From Clavaria fumosa (Eukaryota > Basidiomycota > Agaricomycetes > Agaricales > Clavariaceae): a stretch of DNA of 64,000 bases. Each line of letters starts with the position of its first letter. Position 1 is the first letter of the stretch. The notes under the pieces were generated by a model. The model ran no database searches and was not told where the DNA came from. It saw nothing but the letters and a program-made list of their open reading frames with translations. The position numbers were made by a program, and so were the translations under genes. Of the stretch, positions 9,963 through 20,798 are shown piece after piece. The DNA is taken from NCBI GenBank assembly GCA_951802425.1, contig OX637796.1, positions 1,178,001 through 1,242,000 of the forward strand. Reading direction: 5' to 3'.

Positions 9963-11951
9963 TAGGCAAAGTTAGAAGATCAAATCTCAGCATCCGAGTC
10001 TGCCAGTTGTCATTTTCCGAGACTCTGCCCCGCCGCACGGGCCACCCCGTTTAGTGCTTGTACTGATGACTGTGATGATATCCATCAGTAGAATTGAACA
10101 AACCAAGCAGGATCTTCAGCCAGGGTAGTGTGCAATGGTGGGATGTAGAAAAGATGCCCTGCCAGTGGCAGTGGGACTAGAGCGCGCTCATCCTGCTGGT
10201 TTTCAGAGACGATCTCTTCTAACGCTTGCTGAAATGGCTCTAATGTACATGGAACACCGCAATGCCTCTCCCTCCTGTCATCGTCTTGCAGTTTATTTTA
10301 CTTTATATTTTGGATGAAATATACAGGGTCGAGACTGTTGTACCGCCATCGTCGGCTAAAAAAGCGTCGTTACTTACAGATCGAAGCGACATTCAAATGA
10401 TGTTACTGGTAAACATTAATTTAGCCCAATGCTCTCAAGAAAACCTTCTGTAGTCTTCCATAACTCAGCAGCAATCTCCGGATCTTGTGCATTGTCCGAT
10501 GGCTGCACCACCTTCCCGTGGTTTTTTTCGATATATCCGCCTTTGTATATTTCCGGATGCTCGCGGACAATAGGCGAGGCAGCAGCAAAGACGGAGTTAT
10601 ATGCACCCTTTTCCCAGGTCTGGAAGAAGAGCCGCATGATGATTTTGAAGATGAATAAGTATTTAGGCAGCCGGTGAGCGAACGTGTTGACGGCGCCCGG
10701 ATTCAGGGAAAGTGCAATGATCGATGTGCCTTCAGCGTCAAGGCGTCTCTGCAGCTCGTTTGTCCAGAGGATGTTTGCGAGCTTAGATAACACTTTGTGG
10801 AAAAAAATGAAAAGTTGTCGGAATTCCCTCGACAAGTCGGATGAGAGCTTACAGAACCGTGAAATTTCTGGGAATCGGGCGGTTGGAAACTCGCCGTTAA
10901 GGTCTTCAAGGTTGGAGAAGCGGGTACCTGCGGAAAGGAAACGATGTCCTTTCGAGGAGACCTGAGTGATCGGAGATGTAAGTCCAGATCCATAGATCCA
11001 AATGGACAACTCACGTTAACAATGCGGACATCAGCATAGGGCTCCTGAGCTGTTTGTTTGAGCAGTGGAAGGAGATGTTGTGTAAACACGAATGGACTGA
11101 TATGACTGAAAGACGAAGAAGAGTGTTCAGAACCCCAAATGGCGATCGTGCGAGAAAGTCACCAACTTGACAACCATAATCTCCTGTACACCTGTGGATT
11201 ATCAAATAAGGATGTAATATGCGAAATGAAAACGGACAGCGTACCGTCAGGAGTCTTAATATCTGGTATGAGGAGGCTTAAATCGAAGGCTTGCGTCAGT
11301 AAACATTCATCGAGGTAGGTAAGCTACGCACAGTGCAGCGTTATTGACTGCCTCAAAAAAATCAACAAACGGGCCAATAAAAGCCAGCAAATATTCGATG
11401 CGCGTACCAAGAATGTCGAGTCGCTGCTCCTTAGTCATAAATTCTTCGGCGGCCTGCTTCGCATTCCGAGGGTCACTGAGATCCAGCTTCAACCATACGA
11501 CTCGGCCGTTGCCTGGACCCAAACCCTCAGATTCAAGGTGAGCAATAGCCTCAGTTGCCTTTGGAACAACGCATTGGTCAAGGGGCACGAGGTCGGGTGT
11601 GGGAGACGTGATACCTTGGTCTTATCCCGGGCGGCCATGTAGACTTTAGCCCCGTGGCGGGCCAGATGTTTGATAGTACCATAACCTATGCCCCTGCGGT
11701 GTGCAGTACGCTGGCAATCAGATCATAAGGGGCACTGGAGATGCGAGGAATAGTACTAACTTTCCCCCAGTGACGATGGCGACTTTACCCTTCAAGTCAG
11801 GGATATCTCTGGCGGGGTCAAACTTGGCGGAAAGAAATGCACCCATGGTTATTGCCAGATAGAAGCCTGATGTTATCATTTATAGGACCGTTCGTGCCGG
11901 TCATACGTGGCCATCGCTAATGCGGCCGTCGGTGCTGCGCACGAAGATTAG
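9963..11951. repeat. tandem segmental duplication, unit 2 (SDR copy 2)
   Basis: Direct repeat of 7780-9772 at high identity, including the intergenic sequence on both sides of the gene. Confidence 0.85.
10416..11846 (-). CDS. short-chain dehydrogenase/reductase (copy 2), probably catalytically impaired
   Basis: Paralogue of the gene at 8234-9666 with the same exon plan: MGAFLSAKFDPARDIPDLKG (ATG at 11846), GYGTIKHLARHGAKVYMAAR, VVWLKLDLSDPRNAKQAAEE, VNNAAL, DGVQEIMVV joined to NHISPFVFTQ, and VSSKGHRFLSAGTRFSNLED. The C-terminal exon LSKLANILWTNELQRRLDAEG ends at 10416. Two key positions differ from copy 1. Where copy 1 reads SRYYLSK, copy 2 reads SRFLLSK after splicing, so the catalytic Tyr codon is a Phe codon (TTC at 10854-10856). 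The exon 2 acceptor used by copy 1 (ACAG) is ACCG here (11697-11700). Only an acceptor 3 nt downstream remains, shortening TGxxxGxG to TGGKGIG. The frame is otherwise open. It may be a dead enzyme, a pseudo-enzyme or a pseudogene in the making. Confidence 0.75.
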
Positions 11952-12081
11952 TGAGCTACACGGCCCTAACTGGCGGTCGGTCAGTCAGTCAGCGACGGAA
12001 CATGACTGACTACCTTCGCATAATGAAATTAAATGGACGAACAGAAATTTGGTGACGCCGGCAACACTGCCGCAAACATTG

Positions 12082-13412
12082 ATGACGCTCGAGAGCGGCA
12101 ACATGCACGTCTTCGGCTACGGCTCGCTTATATTCAAGGTGCTGCCAGTGCACAAACCAATCTATTGGTCCAACGGATCGCCGTCAATAACTAATCAATA
12201 ACGAATAGCCCCCACCACACACTCTAGCAGCGAGTGAGTCAGAGATTCATACATTGGCGCTCAAGCATCGATACATATCTACGTCTTACATCACACAAGC
12301 ACCAGGATTCTTGAAAGGATACGTGAGACGCTTCGCACAGAACTCGCATGACCATCGTGGCACGCCCGAAGTCAGCGTCGCTCGCCAGTGGCGTATATCG
12401 AGCAAGAGAACACTGGGCTAACGGGCCGAGCGTCTTTGCAGGATCCTGGCGTGGTCGTCACTTTGATCCACAAGAAGGACTGGGATGCGTTCTCCAGCTC
12501 CGTGAGTCCACTTTGTTTTCCAGAAATATCGCCGACTCATCACGCCGCACAGGACGAGTATCCGGACAAAGACATCGTGTGGGGTAGCCTGTTTGATTTC
12601 GTCCACAATCCTCTCCAGCGATTTACTTTGGATTCGGGCATGGGGTTTCTCCAGGAATCGCCTACACCATTGATCCAATGTATGCATCGGACGTTCGAAA
12701 ATACTTGGGTCAGCATTGCTTCATCTATTTGCTTATTCTCTCATAGAGTTATTCGCAGACCATCGCGAACAAGTTTGTGATTTGGATGTGCTTTTCTGCG
12801 TTGCACAACCAAACCAAACCTTGAGCAGGACGGTTTCACGCCGGAGTGGCTAGACGTTCATGGGTTCCGTGACGGTCAGGAGACGGTCGTCATCAGCAAC
12901 GTAAATAACCTACCCTTTTTTCGATAACGGGAGACGTCTAACAGCCCGCCGCTTTCTGGCTAGGCTCTTGTTTGTCTCTCTTCTGCCATGTTACCTGAAC
13001 ATCCTGATCCATGATCGTGCGTTAGTGCTACGTGGGTCAGAACAATAACCCATCATTCAGTATGTCTGCTTCGTGGTTCGCGGCCCAACTTATCTGAACT
13101 GGTTTGAGTTGGGTCGCACCCAATTGATTATCTTGCTGAGCGTATTTGGCGCTCAGTCGGCCCATCCGGCCCAAACAAGGTTTCACGGTTTTTCGCTGGC
13201 TTTGAGGGGCAATTGCGCGGTTCTGATGGGAAGCGCAGGATTACCTATTCAAACTTGCCAAAGCTGTTCGCGAGCTTGCTCCAGAATCGTACGACTCTCA
13301 TCTCTTTGCGTTGGAGGCGAGTTATTCTTTATCAACCCTACTTCTTTGTAACATAAATGTGTCACAGAGTCGTGTTCGGGAGTTAGCCGAGGAGCAGGCG
13401 AAGAATAAATAA
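12082..13412 (+). CDS. ChaC-like glutathione-specific gamma-glutamylcyclotransferase
   Basis: Predicted cytosolic enzyme releasing 5-oxoproline and Cys-Gly from glutathione. Exon 1 reads MHVFGYGSLIFK; VFGYGSLIW is the ChaC substrate-binding signature. An in-frame ATG seven codons upstream (12082) is annotated as the start. Later exons give PGFLKGYVRRFAQNSHDHRG followed by TPE, then DPGVVVTLIHKKDWDAF, DEYPDKDIVWG, IAYTIDPMYASDVRKYL, DHREQ (spliced, carrying the conserved acidic residue), DGFTPEWLDVHGF, CYVGQNNNPSF, LFKLAKAVRELAPESYDSHL and a C-terminal VRELAEEQAKNK with stop at 13412. About eight exons. All blocks are in ChaC order, and the size is typical of fungal ChaC proteins. One change: the usual PGRVVTL is PGVVVTL here. 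It converges on the CNNM gene ending 27 bp downstream. Confidence 0.85.
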
Positions 13413-13438
13413 TGCCTTTCATACAGCTTCCGAGTTCG

Positions 13439-15670
13439 CTATTTCATTGAAATTAGACCGCTATCTCCTTCCCGGCGCATTTCGCTCATGACCGAGCCGT
13501 AGCCCACTGGCGTGGCGAGCAGCTGCAAGGGCGTCTGATCGTTGTCACAGTAGGACGACATCCTTCTCCATCTCCTTTCGAATATGCTGTCACAAATGTT
13601 TCTGACATGGGTGGGCGAGCCAAGAAAAGGATCAGATCTACACACCCTCGTACGCCCGGAGCTTCTGCGCGCCGTTGCACTTGCCTTCTCTGGATGTTGT
13701 CTTCGAACCTATCTGTTTCATCCACGATCTCTTCTGAAATGATCTCCTGCAAAATTTTATGTGGCAAATATGCTGGTACGCTGGCGTGTGTCGCCTACCT
13801 CAATTATATCTACCGTCATTCAAAATGCGTGAGTTTGGTCATACACTAGCAGCCATCCGCATCACCTTCGAGGGTGAGGAGACCGATGGCCCCGCCTGGG
13901 CATCCTGGGGTGCGGCTAATGAGCAGAAGATGCGATCGACCCGTTCGGCTGGAAATCGAAGACAAGCTACAGCTCCTTGAGGCGTTTCTACGCTTGGAAG
14001 AACTTACAAGTAGTCAAGTGCCTGGAAGCAATTGATACTAGGCGATGCTTCTGGCAAGACGCAGAGCGGGAAGTCAGACACAGGAAGAGCCTTTTCGGGG
14101 TCATAACCAAGGAGCTGCCAAGGCCAACAAAAATCAGACTGCGATGAGTGTCATTCTTGTAACACTGGAGGGCGCCATTCTGACCGTCTTCACCAACAGT
14201 ATGCCGACGAAGGCAAGGGGATGGCCCGGTTCGTGGATGGGGACGCGAGAGAAGCCAGTCTGCCGTCTGGGAGAGCATTTCAGCGTGAACGCAGCTGTGG
14301 ATGGGGAGAAAGGCGTCATCATGAAGGACTTACATGACATCGAGACATGACTTGTCGAGGATGGTGTCCGCACTGAGGGTGAGAGCGTGCTAAAGACCAA
14401 GTTGAGCAAATTATACAATCCTATATCGCGAGATGTGGGAAGAACCTCCATCTTCGTCATCATGCTTTCAATCTTCTTTGTGCTCAGCTCTAATGCGCCG
14501 CTTAAAATGCTGATCTCGTCTTCCCGCAGTGGCTCCTCCCCCGTGCGATGGAACTGTAGGAAAGACTTGAGCTGGCGTTTCCTGTATGTGTGGGTTTCGT
14601 GGACTCCGAGGACATAGTCCAGGAGTTTCGCGATGGGATAGGCGATAGGAGCTGTCTCGCCGGGGGAACATTCATATCTGCATAAGACCGATGCGGAGTA
14701 AGGAGCTCACCAAAGAGGTACATCAAGACAAGGACGACGGGAGCACAATGGGCGCCTATTCTCAAGCCATATCTAATGCACACGGATTGCGGTATTATCC
14801 TGTGGAAGGAACGTTGCTATGGGGGTGTCAGACAAGGACGCCAAAACTCACTCCCTAGAATCATTTGAGTATCCCCTCACGTCAGATCAGGTACGCTCCA
14901 TGTCAATCTTTGGTTCGTACCCAAAAATGACTGCAATAGTTGTTAATTTGTTATTACAGACTGCGGAGGGTGGTGGCCGCTCACCAATTGCTGTAGTAGA
15001 GATGGCGACAGCTGCAATACCTCCGCCGATCTGTTGGTCGATAAAGGTTATAGTGGCGTCAGGACCACAATAGGTTTACGGACCGCGCTATCAAGGAATA
15101 TTGGTAGGCTTTCATTGACAATCTTTCATACTATCAACCTTAACTCGGATGCGAAACCAAAGCGCCAGACGTACAACATTGCAAATCAAGAGCACCTAGA
15201 ACACAAACAACGTTTAGCATTCCCATGACGGCAGATTTGGGACGGGACGGACGCACAACGAGAACCCAATGCCGACGGCGATCAATCAAAGTCAAGACTA
15301 GTCCCGAGGGCGAAGATGTAAGTCAATCTATCAGACCTGCCGCATGCGCTCCATGAAACGCACCTTTCTGAGCATTGCTCTGCTGCAGGGGGTCATCCGA
15401 ACACGCAGCCAGTACGCGCAGATGCAGCTCGTTCAGACCCATCAAGGCCAGCGTAAGTCTACCAACGTCCTTGTCATTTAAGCCGCGGGAAGAATCCGAA
15501 AAACTGGGTCACCCTGCAAAGGCGCCACCCGCTACCACCAACGTCGCGCTCACGGCCAGCTTACACCACATCACGGACTGATGCCACGCTTCGCTCGTAG
15601 AGGGCGGGGCCGCCGTGATAGGTAACGCGACCACCAAACAAGAATGCAGGAGAACGACAAAAGGTAACAT
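13439..15670 (-). CDS. CNNM/Mam3-type membrane protein, DUF21 plus CBS (copy B)
   Basis: Member of the cyclin-M/ancient-conserved-domain family; yeast Mam3 is vacuolar and affects metal homeostasis, so divalent cation transport or sensing is inferred. ATG at 15670 starts a signal-like helix (MLPFVVLLHSCLVVALPITA). DUF21 blocks: LTLALMGLNELHLRVLA, RRRHWVLVV, NESLPIFLDSAV, GGGIAAVAISTTAI and IIPQSVCIRYGLRIGAHCAP. An open exon at about 14470-14680 gives APIAYPIAKLLDYVLG, then HTYRKRQLKSFLQFH and EEPLREDEISILSGALELS, then a basic MMTKME where the family has MTP. The CBS pair includes LSADTILDKS, GFSRVPIHEPGHPLAFVGIL and the end EIISEEIVDETDRFED (about 13700). Polar tail ends at 13439. About 12 exons, no clear disablement. 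Tandem paralogue of 16383-18580. Confidence 0.8.
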
Positions 15671-16382
15671 GACGCTTCTCAGCAATGAATGAGTTCCACG
15701 TAGAACCTAACAATTGCGCCGATCAACCGTAAATTCCATACAACGAGCGCTGAACTGAGCTCACCAAGGTTGGATTGCAATTCAGTCAAGGATGTAATGA
15801 TGATGTCGAAGTGCGTCCCGTTGCCTGCTTTGTTACGTACTGACGCTGGTGTGTTTCGTTTTGTGTTCTCCCGATCTGCGGATTAACGGGATGCAGCTCA
15901 ATGATGCTGTCATCCGAGCACGACTTACCAGCAGTATAGGCTTCGTGTGGTCGGCGTCAGGTATTTGCTGTAAACCTATCCGTGTTCTCTCTATATATAC
16001 CGTGGCGAAAATCGCTATCTAGGAAAGTTCACTCGCATCCGGATCGTCACAACCAGGAGTATACTGCAGTGGCTTCGCCGTGATGTTCTCGATGCCAAGG
16101 ATGAAGGCACCAATAAAACAAGCACGCAAGCAGTGGCGCAAATAGCATCCGCAGAGGAAATTATCGTCCCTCTACGGTCTGGAGTCCAACCAAGCTGCTG
16201 GGTGTTCCGAAAGTGAGGTCATGATGGCAAATCCCATTGAACCATCTTGCAGATGAAAACGTGCCAAGGCAAGATGGTAACACTGCGCTCGCCCAAGAAC
16301 CTTCCCTTCCGTCTTGGTGCCAAGCGACGAGGTTAAATTGTGTAATAGCAGAAGGTATCTACAGCAATTCCAAGATCACGTC
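15671..16382. other. intergenic between the two CNNM genes
   Basis: About 0.7 kb holding the 5' flank of copy B and the 3' flank of copy A. No gene recognised. Confidence 0.6.
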
Positions 16383-18580
16383 TTATCGACTCTCAGGCGG
16401 CGGTTCACGTGTGACGGTCCCGTACACTGAGGTTGAGCGTTCCATGGATTGCTCCTCACTCCTTGCGAAGCCCGGACTGTTCGGCAACAGGGGAGTCCGT
16501 TCGCCGCTCGCGCCGAGGCTCAAGCTCCGCTCAACAATGCTGGAGAGTAGGAATAGGTTGAGGGCACAGGAGAGAGAGAGGAGGTGCGGCAGCTTACCCA
16601 CGCATGATCGCACTTGTCGTCATCCTCTCTGCTCGCTTCTTACTCGTGTTGTCCGCATATTGATCCGTTTCGTCCACGATCTCTTCCGAGATTATTTCCT
16701 ATCGCCGCGCCGTCAGACGGACTTGGTATAGCAACTCACTTCCTTTGCGCTCACCTCGATTATATCTGTTTGGCGTAAATCAGATCTCGAGAAACTATTG
16801 AAAAGTTGATTGGCACCTTCGAGAGTCACAACGCCCAATGCACCCCCAGGCGTACCAGGGGTCCGGCTGATCAATAAAAGATGCGCCCGTCCTGTCTGAC
16901 TATAATTTGGTTGCGACATTTGTATTGCCCTGAGATGAGAGATGTGAAACGGCACACAAATAATCCAACGCTTGGAAACAATTGATGCTCGGATGCGCTT
17001 CCGGCAGGATCGATAACGGAAAGGATGAGACCGCGAGTGCTTGAGCAGGATCATACACCAGGAGCTAGCCAAGACTTTCAGATAGTGGGGAAACCGAAAG
17101 TTCAGATAAAACCTTTTTGATGAGCAAGAGACCGACGAACGCCGACGGATTTCCTGGCTCATGTACAGGGAAGCGGGAGTAACCGCTGAGCAATCTGAAA
17201 GTAGAGAAATCAGCAACCACATTGGGCCCAGCATCGTCAGGCTGATCACATGGAATCAACGGTCTTGCGATCCAAGATTGTGTTTGCGCTCAAAGAAACG
17301 ACGTCCTTTCAAGGCATCACAGTTCACAAACAACCAAGGGAAATTACAAATGCGCAGACACACTTTGATCGGCGTCATCAACTGTTCCACAGATTTGTTA
17401 TTCAGTTCCAAGACGCCATTCAAGATATTAATTTCGTCGTCTCTGAGCGGCTCCTCTCCTTGTCTGTGAAATTGAAGGAGTGATTTGAGCTCTGCTTTTT
17501 TGTACGTATGTGACTCGTCAGTGCCAAGAATGCGGTCCAGCAACTTGGCAATTGGGTACGCTATAGGAGCTTGATAAAACATTTTAGTATGACAAGCATT
17601 ATTTCCAAACGTGGGCAACACACCGAATAAATACATCATTGCCAACACAAGAGGCGCGCACTTTGCGCCGATGGAAAGTCCGTATCGTACGCTTAGGGCT
17701 TGTGGGATAATCCTACACGCCCCCCGCAATGAGAAATGGTGGTGAGTTAAAATATTCGGACACGCACTCTCTAATAAATTCACATCATCTGAATTGATGA
17801 AGTCAACGAGAGGTACACACCCAAAGATGACTATATTTACATTAGCAGTGAGGAACGGCGAGCTTCGGAAGGCTTACCGATGGCGGTCGTAGATACTATA
17901 ACAGCAGCCACACCTCCTCCAAGCTGCGAGATGGCACATGAGTCGCAAGTCCAAATACTCGCGAACGGTCAGACGCACAGCACCGTCAAGGAAAATTGGC
18001 AAGCTTTCATTGATAATCTACGGATTTGTTCGATTGTTGGTGTATTATAACGCCACAGGCGTAGTGACGAACCACATTGCCAAGCAGAAGCACCTTCAAA
18101 CAATGTTCAAATTAGGGAAACAGGAAGCAAGCCAGCAAGACGTACGACGAGAACCCAATGCCGACCCTTGTTGATTAGTTGTAACACTTTGGATTCGGAT
18201 GAAGAACGTAACGGATAATGAAATGATAAAGGATATACCTTTCTCCGCGTTCGATTTCTCCTTTGGATCATCAGACGACGTTGCCAAGACACGGAGATGA
18301 AGAGTATCGAGACCCATGAGGCCGAGAGTCAGACTACCAAACATATTCAGCTGCTGATATTCATTGGCTCAAATAGAATGACTTGCCCAGCGAAGACACC
18401 GCCGCCGAGAACCAAGGCGATGCTGATAGTTATCTTGTACCAGAACAACGGGGAGTCCAACACCTCGCTGTTGACTTTGTATTGGTCTGCAGCGCAATGT
18501 ATTGTTACAGCGAGTGGCAAGAAAGGCGAAGCCTTGACGCATCGAAGAAGAAGTGTATTCAGAAGGTAGCGCTTCCGCAT
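16383..18580 (-). CDS. CNNM/Mam3-type membrane protein, DUF21 plus CBS (copy A)
   Basis: Tandem paralogue of the gene at 13439-15670, with the same role. ATG at 18580 gives a hydrophobic leader, then LDSPLFWYKITISIALVLGG, SLTLGLMGLDTLHLRVLATS, GRHWVLVV, NESLPIFL, and IIPQALSVRYGLSIGAKCAP with LVLAMMYLFG. The cytosolic part has APIAYPIAKLLDRILG, TYKKAELKSLLQFH, EEPLRDDEINILNGVLELNN and the canonical QLMTPIK. The CBS region includes SLSANTILDRKTVDSM, GYSRFPVHEPGNPSAFVGLL and ALGVVTLE. The tail carries ERTPLLPNSPGF and ends YGTVTREPPPESR (stop at 16383). The first intron appears to use a GC donor (GCAAGT, G at 18386). A longer reading from an ATG at 18683 is in another frame and would not join the DUF21 exon. 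Three CACGTG sites lie 106-166 bp upstream. Confidence 0.82.
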
Positions 18581-18685
18581 CTGAGGACACGCGAGTCTGA
18601 TATTCGATGTTGAACTCGTCGAGTTCGTTGAATACGTTGGTCAGCCCGCAGAGCGGGGCGGCTAGCAGCTTGGACCTTGACATAG

Positions 18686-18746
18686 CACGTGGAGATGATG
18701 TACGATCACGTGTTTCAATCCGCGCGAAGATTTACGCGGCCACGTG
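18686..18746. promoter_or_regulatory. three CACGTG boxes upstream of CNNM copy A
   Basis: CACGTG occurs at 18686-18691, 18707-18712 and 18741-18746, in the gap between the CNNM copy A start (18580) and the PSD1 stop (18841). The two distal boxes are followed by related words (TTTCAATC and ATTGAAATC). In other fungi this is the core site of bHLH factors such as Cbf1 and Pho4. Any link to metal or phosphate control here is inference. The promoter would drive the CNNM gene, because PSD1 ends rather than starts here. Confidence 0.5.
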
Positions 18747-18840
18747 ATTGAAATCTAGTCAATATTATCAACACCCGCCGCGATGTTGAACCACGACGTG
18801 TCAGAACAGGTTGTAAGAGGCGGCAGCACCGTCCTAGCCC

Positions 18841-20798
18841 TTACTCCTGTTTCTCCTTCCTCGTCGTACTCTCTTCACGAACCCGCAGGTCTCCTAGCTG
18901 CTGGCCCACTTTCACTTTCTGCCCTGGACGTACGGTAAATTCGAAGTTGACCGGCGCTTCGAACACCAGCACAATCGTGCTACCCAAGCAGAACCCGCCC
19001 ATCTCCTCCGCGGGCACCAGCGGCTGTCCACCCAGAAGCGGTGACGCTGATGCATATATTGCTTCGGAATACGTGCCCGGGGGCGGCGGGCGCCCGCGGA
19101 CATTGGTGCGCAGAGCCTGCACAAAGAAGAAAGGGTCAGCGCAAGGACTGGCGAGGCGGTTCGATCGAAAACTGACCTGGTCGAAGTTGACCTTGATGCT
19201 ACCCACATTAGTGGCGCCCACCGGCACCATTCCGAAGAAACCATGCCGCCATCTCCCTAAGAGAGCCACTCGTTCATTGAGAACGAACAGGTTCTCTAAA
19301 CGTTTCGCCACGTAGGGTGATACCGAGAATAGTTCCCCTGTATATACAGCCACCCCTTGTTAGAACGAAGTCGAAGCAATCTTGTCGTATATGCGAAGAT
19401 ACGCGACGCACCGACGAAATGCCTCCGTTTTTCAACGACCCAAGCGCATGGACTATGAAAACGGTGATAGTCTCCAGGAGCCAGATAGATGACGGTGAAG
19501 AACAGCGCATGTCCATCTTTTACTTTTCTGGCCAGTGAGCTAGTGCTACGCATGCGCTCTCCAAGAGCGGGGCGTGTCCCCATCTCGCGCGCAACAGAGA
19601 CGTCGTGTTCGAGCGTCTCCTGCGATGACGTCTCAGGTTGGACAGAAGCATCGACTTGAGAGCCAATTCTCCTTGGATTAGGCAGCGAGCCTTCGAGGTC
19701 TGTGCCGGAGATAGGGGTGGCGATTCCCGAAGAAGGTCCAGCAGAAGAGGCAGGGGTAGCACCGATGAGCTGGTCAAGACTGTATTCGATCCCATTCACG
19801 TTGGCAAACTCCTGGTCATCCACCAGCGACATGTCTCGATTTATTTGGACGGATGACAGAGGCGCCGAGGGATCTGAATCAACACCCAGGAGTGCATCAA
19901 GGGAATAGGTGATGCCCTTAACTTGCTCCACACGGAAGTCCTTTATAGTTCCGAGATGAAGTATAGTCCCGTCGGCTGGGCTGACCTGACGAAAATTCTA
20001 TTCAAATCGTCGACACCGAGGATGATATCAACATACCAGAAGGGCGTTATCTACAGGACGCGCTCCTTCCTTCAGCTTTCTGTAGAAGAAGTCACCCAGG
20101 CTGACATATTTGCTCAAGTCATCTGCATGTTCTATCTCGTCTAGGTTGCAATTGAATACGAATGCGTAGATACGGAACCCGATTGGGCGAAACCAGACTG
20201 GAAGTTCAAAAGAGTTGAGATAGCCCCATAAGCGAGAAAGGTTACGCAGTGGAAGGGCACCAAGGACATGCACCTATGAAATGAAGTCCGGACGTCGCAT
20301 GGCAAGACTTAATACAGAGGACAGAGAACACACCTGCCAAGGTCCCCGTAATTTGATGACCTCGCGCCCTTGCGCATCCAAAACGACTTCCTTTGGTCTG
20401 CGTCTCAGTTTCTTCCTGTATTGCAGCGCGACGAGCAATAGCGCCCCCACAGCTACCGGAAGCGGGTACCACTTGGTCGGGGTATTCTTCCACGCATGAA
20501 CGAGTCGCCCTTTCTGACATTCACTAATGCCCAGACTTTAGAAGGAAGGAAAGACAGACGCACGAAATAATGGCGGACGGGGGGCCGAGGAAGTTGACGA
20601 TGAAGTCTCTGCCCTCAATTTGCCATGCCCGTTACTGGTGACGTAGCCTCGCCGTGTCCTATAGGCACCCTTAACTCGTCGCACAAGAGCCGAAGTCCTC
20701 CTCCCGCCGCTCGAAAGACACCGCGCAATGATCCGGTAGGACGCCTTGGGGACTGCGGCGGGATAGTTCATCATCGTGGATTGGGGTCGGACGAGCAT
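18841..20798 (-). CDS. PSD1: phosphatidylserine decarboxylase proenzyme, mitochondrial (PSD1 type)
   Basis: Converts phosphatidylserine to phosphatidylethanolamine at the inner mitochondrial membrane. ATG at 20798 begins [18 protein letters not shown], then an Arg/Ser-rich stretch ([20 protein letters not shown]) typical of a mitochondrial presequence. An exon with a membrane helix follows ([20 protein letters not shown]), then [37 protein letters not shown], a low-complexity insert with two GI[TE]YSLD repeats (about 19740-19920), and [20 protein letters not shown]. The next blocks are [16 protein letters not shown] and [18 protein letters not shown]. The C-terminal exon has [20 protein letters not shown] is the self-cleavage site that yields the pyruvoyl cofactor on Ser (about 18976-18987). 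It ends at 18841 after a Lys/Glu-rich tail. About seven exons. Confidence 0.9.

Noticed and set aside
18369..18683. Longer start for CNNM copy A at the ATG at 18683
   Set aside because: This frame does not continue into the DUF21 exon. The ATG at 18580 does, and it gives a leader-like hydrophobic start.
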